Shown here: positions 52,457 to 61,464 of the stretch, piece after piece
How positions within the stretch are numbered: position 1 is the first letter of the stretch
Layout: the number at the start of each line of letters is the position of its first letter
Position numbers and translations under genes: made by a program
Notes under the pieces: model-generated
The model's input: the letters and a program-made list of their open reading frames with translations, nothing else
Databases searched by the model: none
Told to the model about the DNA's origin: nothing
Assembly (NCBI RefSeq): GCF_001552255.1
Contig: NZ_BCQV01000005.1
Location: 53,564-117,563, forward strand
Source of the DNA: Alicyclobacillus shizuokensis NBRC 103103
GTDB taxonomy: Bacteria; Bacillota; Bacilli; Alicyclobacillales; Alicyclobacillaceae
DNA: 64,000 nucleotides
Reading direction: 5' to 3'

Positions 52457-53698
52457 ATGAACGACGTCACCGTGTCGTCCCCTGTGGCCGGTGAGCGGCA
52501 GCCTTCGGCAGCGCGCCTTCTGTCCGTATCCGGAATCGGCCTGTTGTTCGATTCGATGGACAACGCCCTGCTGTCGTTCGTGCTCACGTCCATTGCCGCC
52601 CTGTGGCACCTGGGCCCCAGCGTCATGGGCGTACTCGGGAGTGTCAGCTTCATCGGTATGGCGATTGGATCGGCATTTGCTGGGTCCCTGGCCGACCGCT
52701 TTGGGCGTCGCACTGTATTTATGTGGACCATCCTCATCTACAGCCTGGCCACGGGGTTAACGGCGTTTGCTGGCGGCCTGGCCGTGTTCATCGTCCTGCG
52801 CTTTCTCGTCGGACTCGGCCTGGGCGGTGAACTGCCGGTGGCGACCACCTACGTTCTGGAATCCTCGCCCGAGCCGGTCCGCGGCCGCAGGGTTGTGCTC
52901 TTAGAATCGTTTTGGGCGGGCGGATCGCTGTTAGCGGCGCTGATTTCGTTCTTTGTCGTCCCCTGGACCAGTTGGCGCGTCGTGTTCTTAATCGGCGCGA
53001 TTCCCGCCTTGTTCACGCTCGTCCTGAGACAATCGCTGCCGGAGACACCCAAGTTTCAAGCTCTGCAGCGCAGGTCGATGGCCCACTCCATCGCGACCCT
53101 GTGGCGCCCCGGGATTCTGCGCGGGACGCTGGTCACGTGGGTGCTGTGGCTGGTGATGAACTTCGCGTATTACGGCATGTCGGTGTGGCTGCCGTCGGTG
53201 ATGACGATGAAAGGCTACAACCTGGTGCACAGCATCGGCTACGTGCTCATCATGACCATCGCCCAGATCCCCGGCTATCTAACGGCCGCCTGGTTGGTGG
53301 AGAAGTGGGGCCGCAAGCGCATCCTGGTGCAGGCCATGCTGCTCACAGCCCTGTCCGCCCTTGGATTTGGGTACGCGCCGAATACATTCTGGCTGATCCT
53401 GTTTGGCCTGTGTCTCAACTACTTCATGCTGGCCGCGTTCGCAAGTACCTATATATTTACAGTAGAGCAATTTCCCACCTTCGCTCGCGCCTCCGGGATC
53501 GGCTGGGCCGCCGGTTTTGGCCGCATCGGCGGCATCATCGCCCCGTTCTTGGTCGGTGCGCTGTTGGGCAGCGGCGTCAGCATCACGGCCGTATTCACGA
53601 TCTTCTTCGCCGCGGTCATTGTGGGTTTCTTGGTGGTGCTCATCTTCGGCCGGGAAACGCTGGGACGGTCCCTGGACGCGGTGCAAGGCGGAGAGTGA
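52457..53698 (+). CDS. MFS transporter, metabolite:H+ symporter type
   Basis: A 413-residue transporter with 12 membrane segments. It has the loop 2-3 motif GSLADRFGRRTVF, and GLGLGGELPVATTYVLESSPEPVRGRRVVLLESFWAGG after helix 4, typical of the AAHS/NiaP/SV2-like branch. A second copy of the motif (EKWGRKR) follows helix 8. Substrates in that branch are aromatic acids, nicotinate and similar anions. ATG has AAAGGAGTGA upstream. It stands alone. Confidence 0.87.
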   Translation: MNDVTVSSPVAGERQPSAARLLSVSGIGLLFDSMDNALLSFVLTSIAALWHLGPSVMGVLGSVSFIGMAIGSAFAGSLADRFGRRTVFMWTILIYSLATGLTAFAGGLAVFIVLRFLVGLGLGGELPVATTYVLESSPEPVRGRRVVLLESFWAGGSLLAALISFFVVPWTSWRVVFLIGAIPALFTLVLRQSLPETPKFQALQRRSMAHSIATLWRPGILRGTLVTWVLWLVMNFAYYGMSVWLPSVMTMKGYNLVHSIGYVLIMTIAQIPGYLTAAWLVEKWGRKRILVQAMLLTALSALGFGYAPNTFWLILFGLCLNYFMLAAFASTYIFTVEQFPTFARASGIGWAAGFGRIGGIIAPFLVGALLGSGVSITAVFTIFFAAVIVGFLVVLIFGRETLGRSLDAVQGGE

Positions 53699-53734
53699 AC
53701 CGCACGCGTGGAGGGTTCAGACCGCTGATGCTTG

Positions 53735-53766
53735 CCGGTCCGACCAGCGCTGGTGCTTCACCGGCC
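53735..53766 (+). repeat. Nested inverted repeat after the MFS gene
   Basis: An outer GCCGGT/ACCGGC pair encloses the 12-base palindrome ACCAGCGCTGGT. It lies between converging genes and may act as a terminator, though without a T run. Confidence 0.45.
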
Positions 53767-53803
53767 ACACCAGCGGCGGGCCTATGGCCTGCCGCCCAGC
53801 GCG

Positions 53804-54790
53804 TCAAGACGCCTTCGAGAGCATGTCGTCCAAAAACGACTCAAGACAGCCCCGCATACCCACCAGGGTGGTCTGCTGGTTGATGACGCCGCGCATCTCC
53901 GCGCATCCGGGAAGTCCCTTGAGGTACCAGGCCGCGTGCTTGCGCATCTCCTTGACCCCGATGTCTTCGCCCTTGTATTCGACCAGCAGCTCCAGGTGAC
54001 GGATGGCAGTCTGGATGCGCTCCTCTACACTGGGAGGCGCCAGTTTTTCACCCGTGCGCAAGTAGTGGACGACCTCGCGGAAAATCCAAGGATAGCCCAG
54101 CGCAGCACGCCCAATCATCACTGCATCGCAGCCTGTCTCGTCGAACATGCGCTCGGCGTCCTCGGGACTGGCGACGTCCCCGTTGCCGATGACCGGGATG
54201 CGCACCGCCTCTTTGACTGCCCGGATGATGGACCAGTCGGCGCGGCCGCTATACATCTGCTTGGCGGTGCGACCGTGCACGGCGACTGCGCTGGCCCCGG
54301 CCGCCTCCACCGCCTGCGCCACCTCCACCGCATTCACGTGGTCGTCGTCCCACCCCTTGCGGAATTTGACAGTGACCGGCTTGTCCACGCGGTCGACCAC
54401 AGCCCGCACAATCGAGGCGGCGTAGTCGGGATTGCGCGCCAACGCCGCGCCCGATCCGTTCTTGTAAATCTTCAACACAGGACAGCCCATATTGATGTCA
54501 ATCAGGTCCGCATTGGTTTCGCCAACCATCTCGGCGGCGCGAATCATCGACTCCCGATCATACCCCACCAATTGCAGACTGACCGGGTGCTCGTCCGGCA
54601 GGATGGTCAGCATCTTGTGCGACTTTTTGTTTCCGTGTACCAGCGCCTTGTCGCTGACCATCTCGGCACAGACCATGCCGGCCCCAAGCTCCTTGGCCAG
54701 ACGGCGGAAGGGCGGATTGCACACCCCGGCCATGGGCGACAAAATGACCGGGTCCTCGATGCGCACGCCACCAATCGTCAGCTCGCGCAT
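53804..54790 (-). CDS. dusB: tRNA-dihydrouridine synthase
   Basis: A 328-residue FMN enzyme reducing uridines in the tRNA D-loop. It has LSPMAGVCNPPFRRL, the catalytic Cys103 in NMGCPVLKIYKNGSGAAL, VKFRKGWDDDH, VHGRTAKQMYSG, and NGDVASPEDAERMF, all DusB-like. The internal ATG after GGGGGGATG gives the family N-terminus. Confidence 0.94.
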   Translation of the reverse strand: MRELTIGGVRIEDPVILSPMAGVCNPPFRRLAKELGAGMVCAEMVSDKALVHGNKKSHKMLTILPDEHPVSLQLVGYDRESMIRAAEMVGETNADLIDINMGCPVLKIYKNGSGAALARNPDYAASIVRAVVDRVDKPVTVKFRKGWDDDHVNAVEVAQAVEAAGASAVAVHGRTAKQMYSGRADWSIIRAVKEAVRIPVIGNGDVASPEDAERMFDETGCDAVMIGRAALGYPWIFREVVHYLRTGEKLAPPSVEERIQTAIRHLELLVEYKGEDIGVKEMRKHAAWYLKGLPGCAEMRGVINQQTTLVGMRGCLESFLDDMLSKAS

Positions 54791-54901
54791 ACACGCATCC
54801 CCCCATGGCTGCATCATCGTTCCAATATGCGCGGTCATACATCTATCCCCAAAGCATAGCAGACCGGCACCGGGACGAGCAAGGTGACGGCCGCACCATC
54901 G

Positions 54902-55135
54902 TCAGCGCCGAGACTCCTGCGCCATCCCAGCCGTCAAGAACAGATCCACCAACCACCACACGCCGACAATGAACATCAGCAGGTGGCCAATCAGGATAGG
55001 GAACGTGACGCCGCCGAGGATGGTCAGGGTCAACATGGCCACGCCGCTCACCACCCGCCCGCAGTACATCCGGTGGATCCCGAGGTACCCCAAGAAAAAC
55101 CACAGCACATACGCCAAGGCAACCGACCGCCGCAT
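54902..55135 (-). CDS. TM2 domain membrane protein
   Basis: A 77-residue protein with two membrane helices: AYVLWFFLGYLGIHRMYCGRVVSG (the TM2 signature, including the GxHRxY turn) and ILIGHLLMFIVGVWWLVDLFL. Function is unknown; many bacteria carry such small proteins. ATG follows GGGGGTGA. Longer in-frame upstream sequence lacks a ribosome site. Confidence 0.85.
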   Translation of the reverse strand: MRRSVALAYVLWFFLGYLGIHRMYCGRVVSGVAMLTLTILGGVTFPILIGHLLMFIVGVWWLVDLFLTAGMAQESRR

Positions 55136-55393
55136 GGTGTCACCCCCATCGCTCCGCTCAAGCAGCTTCCTTTCGCAAGGCGCGAAATCCGTCCTCCGCC
55201 CCCGCGCAGCGTCGTCACCCCAACATATTCGGGGACGGCTTGTTTCGATGTGGCACACACCGCAATCGGTTGGCAGACGGTGAATGAGCAAGGGGGTGGG
55301 AGAGGCGAGCGTATGAAACGGTGGCCGCAGACCGGGGGTGTTGACCCTGGCTGCCTGCTTGTGCATCAGCCGTTCGACCCGATGCGCGGGTCC
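55136..55393. other. Intergenic region, nothing recognised
   Basis: 258 bases between the D,D-carboxypeptidase and TM2 genes (same strand). No hairpin with a T run, no clear promoter and no credible short gene was found. Confidence 0.3.
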
Positions 55394-56254
55394 CTACACA
55401 AGTTGGACAGCTCGGTTATCCGCCGCAAAGCCCAGCAAACGCTGCGTCTCCCGGTACATCGCGCTCTTGCGCGGCGCCCCGAGCACGACCGAAATCCGCA
55501 GGCGTCCATGTTGGCGCACGGCAAACGCCAAACAGTACATGGCTTTGGTGGTGTAACCGGTCTTGCCGCCCACCACCTCGCCAAACGGGGTATCGCGCAG
55601 ATAGATCAGGCGGTTGCCGTTGCGAATGGTCTTGTCGCCTATGGTGTACTGCTGCGTCTGCATGGCTTGGACAATCTCGGGATGGCGGACCGCCTCGCGA
55701 AGAATCAGCGCGATATCGCGGGCCGAAGCCTGGTGTTCATCCTCGTGCAGACCGTTGGGGGTGACAAAGTTGGTGTGCGTGCAGCCCAACAGCCGTGCCT
55801 TCACGTTCATCATGCGGGCAAACCCCAACTGCGATCCGCCCACAGTCTCGGCAACAGCGTAGGCGACGTCATTGGCGCTCTTCATGATGAGGGCGTGGAG
55901 CGCCTGTTCGGCTGTGATGTACGTGTCGGGACGCAATCCGAGCCGTACCCGCGGCTGGTGGGCAGCCGCCTCGCTGATGTACACGGGATCGTTCAGATGC
56001 AAATACTCCACCAGCAAAATCGCCGTCATCAATTTGGTGGTGCTGGCCGGGTAACGGGGCTCGTCGGCGTTTTTGGCGTACAGAACCCGCCCACTCTCGG
56101 CATCAAGAACGACGGCGGCGCGGGCGTTGATGAAGACACGCTGCGTAGCCTCCTCTCGCGCCAAGGCCACGCTTGCCGTCCACGCCACAGTCGTCAAACA
56201 CGCCGTCAGGCAGCGCAACCAGCCCCAGAATGTACGTTTCCCAGCAAAACTCAC
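55394..56254 (-). CDS. D-alanyl-D-alanine carboxypeptidase (S11 family)
   Basis: A 286-residue penicillin-binding protein. Signal peptide (about 1-33), then the active-site motifs STTK (Ser71-Lys74), SAN (126-128) and KTG (231-233). It trims D-Ala from peptidoglycan stem peptides outside the membrane. It is short: the C-terminal domain of DacA/DacF proteins is missing, so it resembles the compact DacB/YodJ-type or sporulation enzymes. The start is GTG after GGAGGAGT. Confidence 0.9.
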   Translation of the reverse strand: MSFAGKRTFWGWLRCLTACLTTVAWTASVALAREEATQRVFINARAAVVLDAESGRVLYAKNADEPRYPASTTKLMTAILLVEYLHLNDPVYISEAAAHQPRVRLGLRPDTYITAEQALHALIMKSANDVAYAVAETVGGSQLGFARMMNVKARLLGCTHTNFVTPNGLHEDEHQASARDIALILREAVRHPEIVQAMQTQQYTIGDKTIRNGNRLIYLRDTPFGEVVGGKTGYTTKAMYCLAFAVRQHGRLRISVVLGAPRKSAMYRETQRLLGFAADNRAVQLV

Positions 56255-56408
56255 GGGCAAACACTCCTCCACCTTGCAGGTCGCAGTGCCGGTGCAGCTT
56301 GCTCCGGGGAACAGAGCCAGCTCTCTGCTCGCGCCCTGCCACGCGCATAGGCTCCAGAATCGGATACCCTCGTTAAGGTGGACGAAAGGTTTGCTGGTTA
56401 TGCCCAGG

Positions 56409-57071
56409 TTAGGCGGGCTGCACCAACACACGGCGGGCCACAGTCTCGTCCAAGGCGTAGGTGGTCCCGCCGACCACCACTTCAATGCCGGCCTCGTACG
56501 GATTGATCCCGCGCGCCAAATGCAGCCGGTTGCCGGGGATGATGCCGGCCTTGTGCAAGAAGCGCAGCAGGTCGAGATCTTCCTCCGCGATCTCCACAAT
56601 GCGGATGACCTTCACGTCCGCGGGCGCCGCGACCTCGGACAACGGCTGCCCCGCCGGCTGCGAAGCGCCGGACCCGGGAATGACGTTGCCGTGCGGGCAG
56701 GTGGTCGGGTGCCCCAGCCGCTCAAACAACTGGCGCTCCACCAGGGGAGAGATGCTGTGTTCAAGCCGCCCGGCCTCCACGTGGGCGTCAGCCCAATCGA
56801 GTCCGAGTTCGTCCGTCAACCAACGCTCCAGGAGGCGATGCCGCCGCACCACCTGTTCGGCCCGCTGGCGTCCGGTCTCGGTCAATTGAATTTCCTTACC
56901 CTCGCCCGTGTGCACGTAGCCAGACTGGGTCAGACGCTGGACGGTCTGCGTCACGGTTGGCCGAGCCACGCCCAGGTAGTCGGCCAACCGGGAGGGGATG
57001 ACCGTTTCCCCTTCTCCTTCCAGGACATAGATGGCTTCTAAATACTCTTCCATTCCGTGTTTTCGAGCCAT
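56409..57071 (-). CDS. DtxR/MntR family metal-dependent regulator with FeoA domain
   Basis: A 220-residue repressor: winged helix (about 1-65, LADYLGVARPTVTQTVQRLTQSGYV), metal-binding and dimer domain (70-140, HRLLERWLTDELG and EAGRLEHSISP, with TTCPHGNVIPG), and a C-terminal FeoA/SH3-like domain (about 140-218). Three-domain proteins of this kind (IdeR, SirR, TroR) sense Fe2+ or Mn2+. GAGGAGG precedes ATG. No target gene is adjacent. Confidence 0.9.
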   Translation of the reverse strand: MARKHGMEEYLEAIYVLEGEGETVIPSRLADYLGVARPTVTQTVQRLTQSGYVHTGEGKEIQLTETGRQRAEQVVRRHRLLERWLTDELGLDWADAHVEAGRLEHSISPLVERQLFERLGHPTTCPHGNVIPGSGASQPAGQPLSEVAAPADVKVIRIVEIAEEDLDLLRFLHKAGIIPGNRLHLARGINPYEAGIEVVVGGTTYALDETVARRVLVQPA

Positions 57072-57150
57072 AGACGCCTCCTCAGGTGCGACATCCGCTC
57101 CACGAGCGTGAGTGGGACTCGCGGCCCGATTCTATTTTAAGTAAGTAAGA

Positions 57151-57183
57151 AGGAAACCGACCACCCGAGAGTCGGGTGGTCGG
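57151..57183 (-). terminator. Terminator of the bacilliredoxin gene
   Basis: A perfect 12-bp stem with a 3-base loop (57157-57183), followed on the minus strand by TTTCCTTCTTAC. It lies 49 bases after the gene. Confidence 0.75.
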
Positions 57184-57231
57184 CACCCCGGACGCGGACC
57201 GACCGCGAGCCCAGCCGTCCCGTACAGCCGG

Positions 57232-57663
57232 TCAGGCACAGAATTCGTCAAACAGGGATTTCAACTTGCCCGCCACGGTCTCGGCATCGGAACCCTCGAT
57301 GTCGTGCCGGTGCAGGGCCCCGACCAACTTGCCGTCCTTGAACAGGAACATCGACGGCGAGGAAGGCGGCAGTCCCTCGAAATATTCGCGGGCCCGCGCC
57401 GTCGCCTCTTTGTCCTGACCGGCGAACACCGTCACCAAGTTGTCCGGTCGTTTGTCGTGCTGCAGCGCCTGTCCCGCGGCGGGACGGGCAATGCCGCCGG
57501 CACAACCGCACACCGAGTTGACAAACACCAGCGTGGTGCCCTCCTGTTTCTGCAGAGCTTCGTCCACCTCTTCGGGTGTACGCAGTTCACGAAAGCCAAT
57601 TTGCGTCAACTCGTCGCGCATCGGCTGGACCATCATCGCATAGAAATCCAGTTCCATCGCCAT
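57232..57663 (-). CDS. Bacilliredoxin (BrxA/BrxB family)
   Basis: A 143-residue thioredoxin-fold protein of the former DUF1094 family with the active site Cys52-Gly-Cys54 in [10 protein letters not shown]. It removes bacillithiol from oxidised proteins. Three ATG codons lie close together; the second has the best distance from AAGGAGG and gives the Bacillus length. An inverted repeat covers the ribosome site. Confidence 0.93.
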   Translation of the reverse strand: MAMELDFYAMMVQPMRDELTQIGFRELRTPEEVDEALQKQEGTTLVFVNSVCGCAGGIARPAAGQALQHDKRPDNLVTVFAGQDKEATARAREYFEGLPPSSPSMFLFKDGKLVGALHRHDIEGSDAETVAGKLKSLFDEFCA

Positions 57664-57675
57664 CTCCATACCTCC

Positions 57676-57693
57676 TTGGGAAATTGTTCCCAA
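57676..57693 (-). promoter_or_regulatory. Inverted repeat over the brx ribosome site
   Basis: TTGGGAA-N4-TTCCCAA is a perfect repeat whose last bases touch the AAGGAGG ribosome site. It could be a DNA operator or an RNA hairpin limiting translation. Confidence 0.5.
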
Positions 57694-57727
57694 ATGCAAT
57701 GAGGAGACCGAAAGGGTCGTCTTCCTT

Positions 57728-57757
57728 ATTATAGCTCATCATGGTTGTGACCGTTAA
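57728..57757 (-). promoter_or_regulatory. Bacilliredoxin promoter
   Basis: On the minus strand TTAACG (57752-57757) and a perfect TATAAT (57728-57733) are 18 bases apart, about 65 bases before the gene. Confidence 0.5.
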
Positions 57758-57799
57758 GCGACAGTTGCACGCGGGCGTCCTATGTGCGCCTGGTATTGG

Positions 57800-57829
57800 T
57801 TGCAAGCCTGTCCGGGGAATGAGTATAAC
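57800..57829 (+). promoter_or_regulatory. hemEHY promoter
   Basis: TTGCAA (57800-57805) and TATAAC (57824-57829) are 18 bases apart, giving a leader of about 115 bases before hemE. Confidence 0.45.
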
Positions 57830-57950
57830 TGGGATGGAACGGATACCAAGCTGCGCGCACCGCCGCGCCTTTTGCAACCATCTCAAGCGGCCGTGGACGC
57901 GTTGGCGGTGGGCTTGTTAGTGGGCTTGCACAGAAGAAAAGAGGGTGCTC

Positions 57951-59006
57951 ATGTCGAGGTCAAGTCGATTTCTAAGGGCCTGTTGGCGCGAACCGGTGGA
58001 CGCCGCGCCCGTCTGGTTCATGCGTCAAGCGGGGCGCTACCAGCCGGAATACCGGCAACTGCGGGAACGGTATTCGCTGCTGCAGATCTGCCAGGAGCCG
58101 GAATTGTGCGCCCGGGTCACACGCCTTCCGGTGGAGCAGCTGGGTGTGGATGCGGCTATCCTCTTTTCTGACATCTCGCTGCCCATCGGGGCGATGGGAA
58201 GGCAGTTCGAGATTCAGGAACACATCGGCCCGGTGCTGGCCCAACCGCTGCGGGACCGCCACGATGTGGAGTCCCTGCATCGGTTTGAACCCGAGGAGGC
58301 ACTGCCATATGTGTTCGAGACCATCCGAGAATTGAAGCGAACGCTGACCGTTCCGCTCATCGGCTTTGCGGGGGCGCCATTCACCCTGGCGAGTTACCTC
58401 ATTGAAGGCGGTCCATCGCGGGACTACCGCCTGACCAAGCAGATGATGTGGGCCCAGCCTGATCTGTGGCAGGACCTGATGGACACCTTGGCGGACGTCA
58501 CCGTTCGCTATCTGAGGGCGCAGATTGAGGCCGGAGCCGACGCAGTCCAGGTGTTCGATTCTTGGGTCGGGAGTTTGGCGCCGGAGGATTACCGGAGCTT
58601 TGTGCTGCCGACGATGCGGCGCATCATGGAAGACCTGCGGCCGTTGGCGGTGCCCTTGATCTACTTCGGCGTGACGACGGGAGAACTGCTGCCCATCTGG
58701 CGCGAGACCGGGGCCACCGTCATCGGCGTCGATTGGCGCGTGGACATGGCGGACGCGGCGCGCCGGGTGGGGGATGGAATTGCCTTACAGGGCAATCTCG
58801 ATCCAACCCTGCTCTTCGCTCCCTGGGAGGTCATCGAAGCGCGCGCCCGGTCCATCCTCGATGCCGGACTGTCCCATCCCGGATTCATTTTCAACCTGGG
58901 ACACGGCGTGCACCGCCTGACCGATGGCAGCAAGCTGCAGCGTCTGGCGGCTTTCGTCCACGAATACAGTCGGCAAAAGCTGGCCGAGGTGGGGGTGAGA
59001 GCATGA
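57951..59006 (+). CDS. hemE: Uroporphyrinogen decarboxylase
   Basis: A 351-residue enzyme turning uroporphyrinogen III into coproporphyrinogen III. It has PVWFMRQAGRYQPEYRQLR (substrate carboxylate arginines), ILFSDI (catalytic Asp), FAGAPFTLASYLIEGG, FDSWVG, and NLGHGV near the C-terminus. ATG follows AAGAGGGTG. It heads hemE-hemH-hemY with 4-nt overlaps, the standard Gram-positive late heme operon. Confidence 0.96.
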   Translation: MSRSSRFLRACWREPVDAAPVWFMRQAGRYQPEYRQLRERYSLLQICQEPELCARVTRLPVEQLGVDAAILFSDISLPIGAMGRQFEIQEHIGPVLAQPLRDRHDVESLHRFEPEEALPYVFETIRELKRTLTVPLIGFAGAPFTLASYLIEGGPSRDYRLTKQMMWAQPDLWQDLMDTLADVTVRYLRAQIEAGADAVQVFDSWVGSLAPEDYRSFVLPTMRRIMEDLRPLAVPLIYFGVTTGELLPIWRETGATVIGVDWRVDMADAARRVGDGIALQGNLDPTLLFAPWEVIEARARSILDAGLSHPGFIFNLGHGVHRLTDGSKLQRLAAFVHEYSRQKLAEVGVRA

Positions 59007-59935
59007 ACGCGCGCATCGGTGTCCTGCTCATGGCCTACGGCACGCCGCGCAGCCTGGACGAAGTCGAGGCGTACTATACGCATATCCGCCACGGACGCAA
59101 GCCCACACCCGAATTGTTGGCCGATTTGCTGCGCCGCTACCAGGCCATCGGCGGCGTCTCGCCGCTCAACGAGATCACCCAAGCGCAAGCGCAAGCCCTG
59201 CAGCGGCAACTGGATGCCGACGGCAAGGTGGAAGCGCAGGTGTACCTCGGCTATAAGCACACCCAGCCTTTTCTCGCCAACGTTACGGGCCGCATGGTCG
59301 AAGACGGAATCCGCGATGCCGTCGCCATCGTCTTGGCTCCCCACTACTCCCGTCTCAGCATCGAAACCTATCTGCAAGATGTCAAGCAGGCCGCCGCGGA
59401 CACGCCGCTCACCGTCCATGCCATCCGCTCTTGGCACCTGCATCCGGGCTTCATCCAGCTTTTGAGCGCGCGTGTGAGCGAGGCGTTGGCCAAGACAGTA
59501 CACCCAGAATCCGCCGTGGTCATCTTCAGCGCCCATAGCCTGCCGAAAAAGATCCTGGAATGGGGCGACCCATACCCAGAGCAGCTGCGCCAGACGGGAG
59601 AAGCGGTGGCGCAACGGCTGCACCTGAAGCAGCCGGTATACGCGTGGCAAAGCGCAGGGCGCACCCAGGACGAGTGGCTGGGTCCGGACATCCTTGAGGT
59701 GCTCCGCCAGTTGGCGCGAGCCGGTGCGCGCGAGGTGGTCATCTGCCCGGCTGGGTTTGTGTCCGAACACCTGGAGATTCTGTACGACATCGACATCGAA
59801 TGCCAGCAACTCGCCGATGAGCTGGGAATCCGTCTGGTACGAACGGCCGCCCTCAACGACGACCCGGCATTCATCCGCGTGCTGGCAGACCTGGTGTACA
59901 GGCGAGGGTCCGAATCGGGGAGGGCTGAGAAATGA
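59003..59935 (+). CDS. hemH: Ferrochelatase (coproporphyrin type)
   Basis: A 310-residue enzyme inserting Fe2+ into the porphyrin. His178 in FSAHSLP and Glu258 in GFVSEHLEILYD are the metal-site residues. In Gram-positive bacteria the substrate is coproporphyrin III. Its start overlaps hemE by four bases and its stop overlaps hemY by four bases. Confidence 0.95.
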   Translation: MNARIGVLLMAYGTPRSLDEVEAYYTHIRHGRKPTPELLADLLRRYQAIGGVSPLNEITQAQAQALQRQLDADGKVEAQVYLGYKHTQPFLANVTGRMVEDGIRDAVAIVLAPHYSRLSIETYLQDVKQAAADTPLTVHAIRSWHLHPGFIQLLSARVSEALAKTVHPESAVVIFSAHSLPKKILEWGDPYPEQLRQTGEAVAQRLHLKQPVYAWQSAGRTQDEWLGPDILEVLRQLARAGAREVVICPAGFVSEHLEILYDIDIECQQLADELGIRLVRTAALNDDPAFIRVLADLVYRRGSESGRAEK

Positions 59936-61404
59936 ACGGGCGTCGACGCGTGGTCATTGTCGGCGGTGGCATCAGTGGCTTAGCCAGCGCGTTTTACCTG
60001 AAACAGGCCAGCCAAGCGGGGTCCGCACCTGAAGTGGAGTGCGTCCTAGTGGAATCCGACAGCCGTCTGGGCGGAAAGCTGCTCACGTACCGTGAGGACG
60101 GGTTTGTCTTGGAAGGCGGGCCGGACTCCATGCTGGCGCGCAAGCCGGCGGGTATGGCGCTGGTACGGGCCCTGGGAATTGAATCCGAGCTTGTGCCGTC
60201 CGGATCATCCGTGCAGCGCACCTACGTGGTCTCGCACGGACGATTGGCGCTGCTGCCAGCAGGTACGTACATGGGCATCCCCCATCGTTGGGAAGCCCTG
60301 TGGGGCAATGACGTCATCTCCGCGCGCGGCAAGTGGCGCGCGCTTCGTGATTTGACCCTGCCGCCGCTGGCGGAACACGGCGACGTATCGGTCGGCGCCT
60401 TTCTCCGCCGGCGGCTGGGTGATGAGTGGGTGGACCGGCTCTGCGAACCGCTCCTGGCTGGTATATACGCGGGGCAGGCGGATGCGCTCAGCCTGGACGC
60501 CACGTTCCCGCACTTCCGCTGCATGGAACAGCAACACGGCAGCCTCATCCTGGCGGCGGCCGCGCTGCGTAGACAGCAGGCTGAGTCCGCTGCAACGCAG
60601 AACAGCCGCAGCGTCTTTGTCGCCCTGCGTGGTGGCTTTGCGACACTGGTTGAACGCCTGTACGACGAACTGCACACGTGGGCCCAGCTGCTCACTCAAG
60701 CGCAGGCTGTCGACCTGACCCGGACTGAAGCCGGCTACCGAATTCGGGTTCGGCTACCGAACGGCGAACGCGTTCTTGAGGCCGATGCGGTCATCCTGAC
60801 CACACCTGCGTTCGTGACCGCACAACTGCTCAAACCCTGGCTGCGGACGGCTGACCATCTACTCTCCATCCCGTACGCTTCCACAGCGACGGTGGGATTA
60901 GCATACCGGGGCGAAGACATACCGCAACTGGACGCATCCGGCTTTCTGGCCCCCCGCGTTGAACACCGGTTTATCACGGCCAGCACGTGGATTTCGAGCA
61001 AGTGGCCTCACACCACACCGCAGGGCTATAGCCTCATTCGCGGCTACGTGGGCCGTGCCGGAGATGAGCAGGGCTTGACCCTGGATGATTCGGAGATCAT
61101 CCGGCGGGTGCGCCAAGAACTGGCCGATCTCACCGGCATCACCGCCAAGCCGCTGTTTGCACGCGTGACCCGCTGGGACAAGTCCATGCCCCAGTACACC
61201 GTGGGACACTTGGAGCGGCTCGCTGAGGTCGAAAAGGAGTTGGAACAACAGCTCCCTGGGGTTTTCCTGACGGGAGCGGGATACCGCGGGGTCGGCATCC
61301 CCGATTGTGTCGCACAGGCGCAGACGGTAGTCGAAGCTGCCGCCACTTATCTCAAGCAGCCAACGCCCGTCTCCACGCATTCCCGACGGGCGACTTCGAG
61401 TTGA
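59932..61404 (+). CDS. hemY: Coproporphyrinogen III oxidase, HemY/CgoX type
   Basis: A 490-residue FAD enzyme oxidising coproporphyrinogen III with oxygen. The N-terminal dinucleotide fold VVIVGGGISGLASAFYL, then ESDSRLGGKLLTY and EGGPDSMLARKP, and the C-terminal FLTGAGYRGVGIPDCV. Length and motifs are those of the Gram-positive enzyme. Last gene of the operon, closed by a hairpin. Confidence 0.95.
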   Translation: MNGRRRVVIVGGGISGLASAFYLKQASQAGSAPEVECVLVESDSRLGGKLLTYREDGFVLEGGPDSMLARKPAGMALVRALGIESELVPSGSSVQRTYVVSHGRLALLPAGTYMGIPHRWEALWGNDVISARGKWRALRDLTLPPLAEHGDVSVGAFLRRRLGDEWVDRLCEPLLAGIYAGQADALSLDATFPHFRCMEQQHGSLILAAAALRRQQAESAATQNSRSVFVALRGGFATLVERLYDELHTWAQLLTQAQAVDLTRTEAGYRIRVRLPNGERVLEADAVILTTPAFVTAQLLKPWLRTADHLLSIPYASTATVGLAYRGEDIPQLDASGFLAPRVEHRFITASTWISSKWPHTTPQGYSLIRGYVGRAGDEQGLTLDDSEIIRRVRQELADLTGITAKPLFARVTRWDKSMPQYTVGHLERLAEVEKELEQQLPGVFLTGAGYRGVGIPDCVAQAQTVVEAAATYLKQPTPVSTHSRRATSS

Positions 61405-61411
61405 GGCAGAA

Positions 61412-61431
61412 AAGGGCTCCCGTGAGCCCTT
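61412..61431. terminator. Terminator between hemY and cheW
   Basis: AAGGGCTC-N4-GAGCCCTT, a perfect 8-bp stem between converging genes. On the minus strand it is followed by TTTCTGCC. Confidence 0.6.
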
Positions 61432-61464
61432 CTCGCGCCACATGTGTTGCGGGTGCGCGGCAAT

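Noticed and set aside
54884..56350. 488-codon frame opposite the carboxypeptidase
   Set aside because: Antisense to a gene with intact STTK, SAN and KTG motifs; no ribosome site or family.
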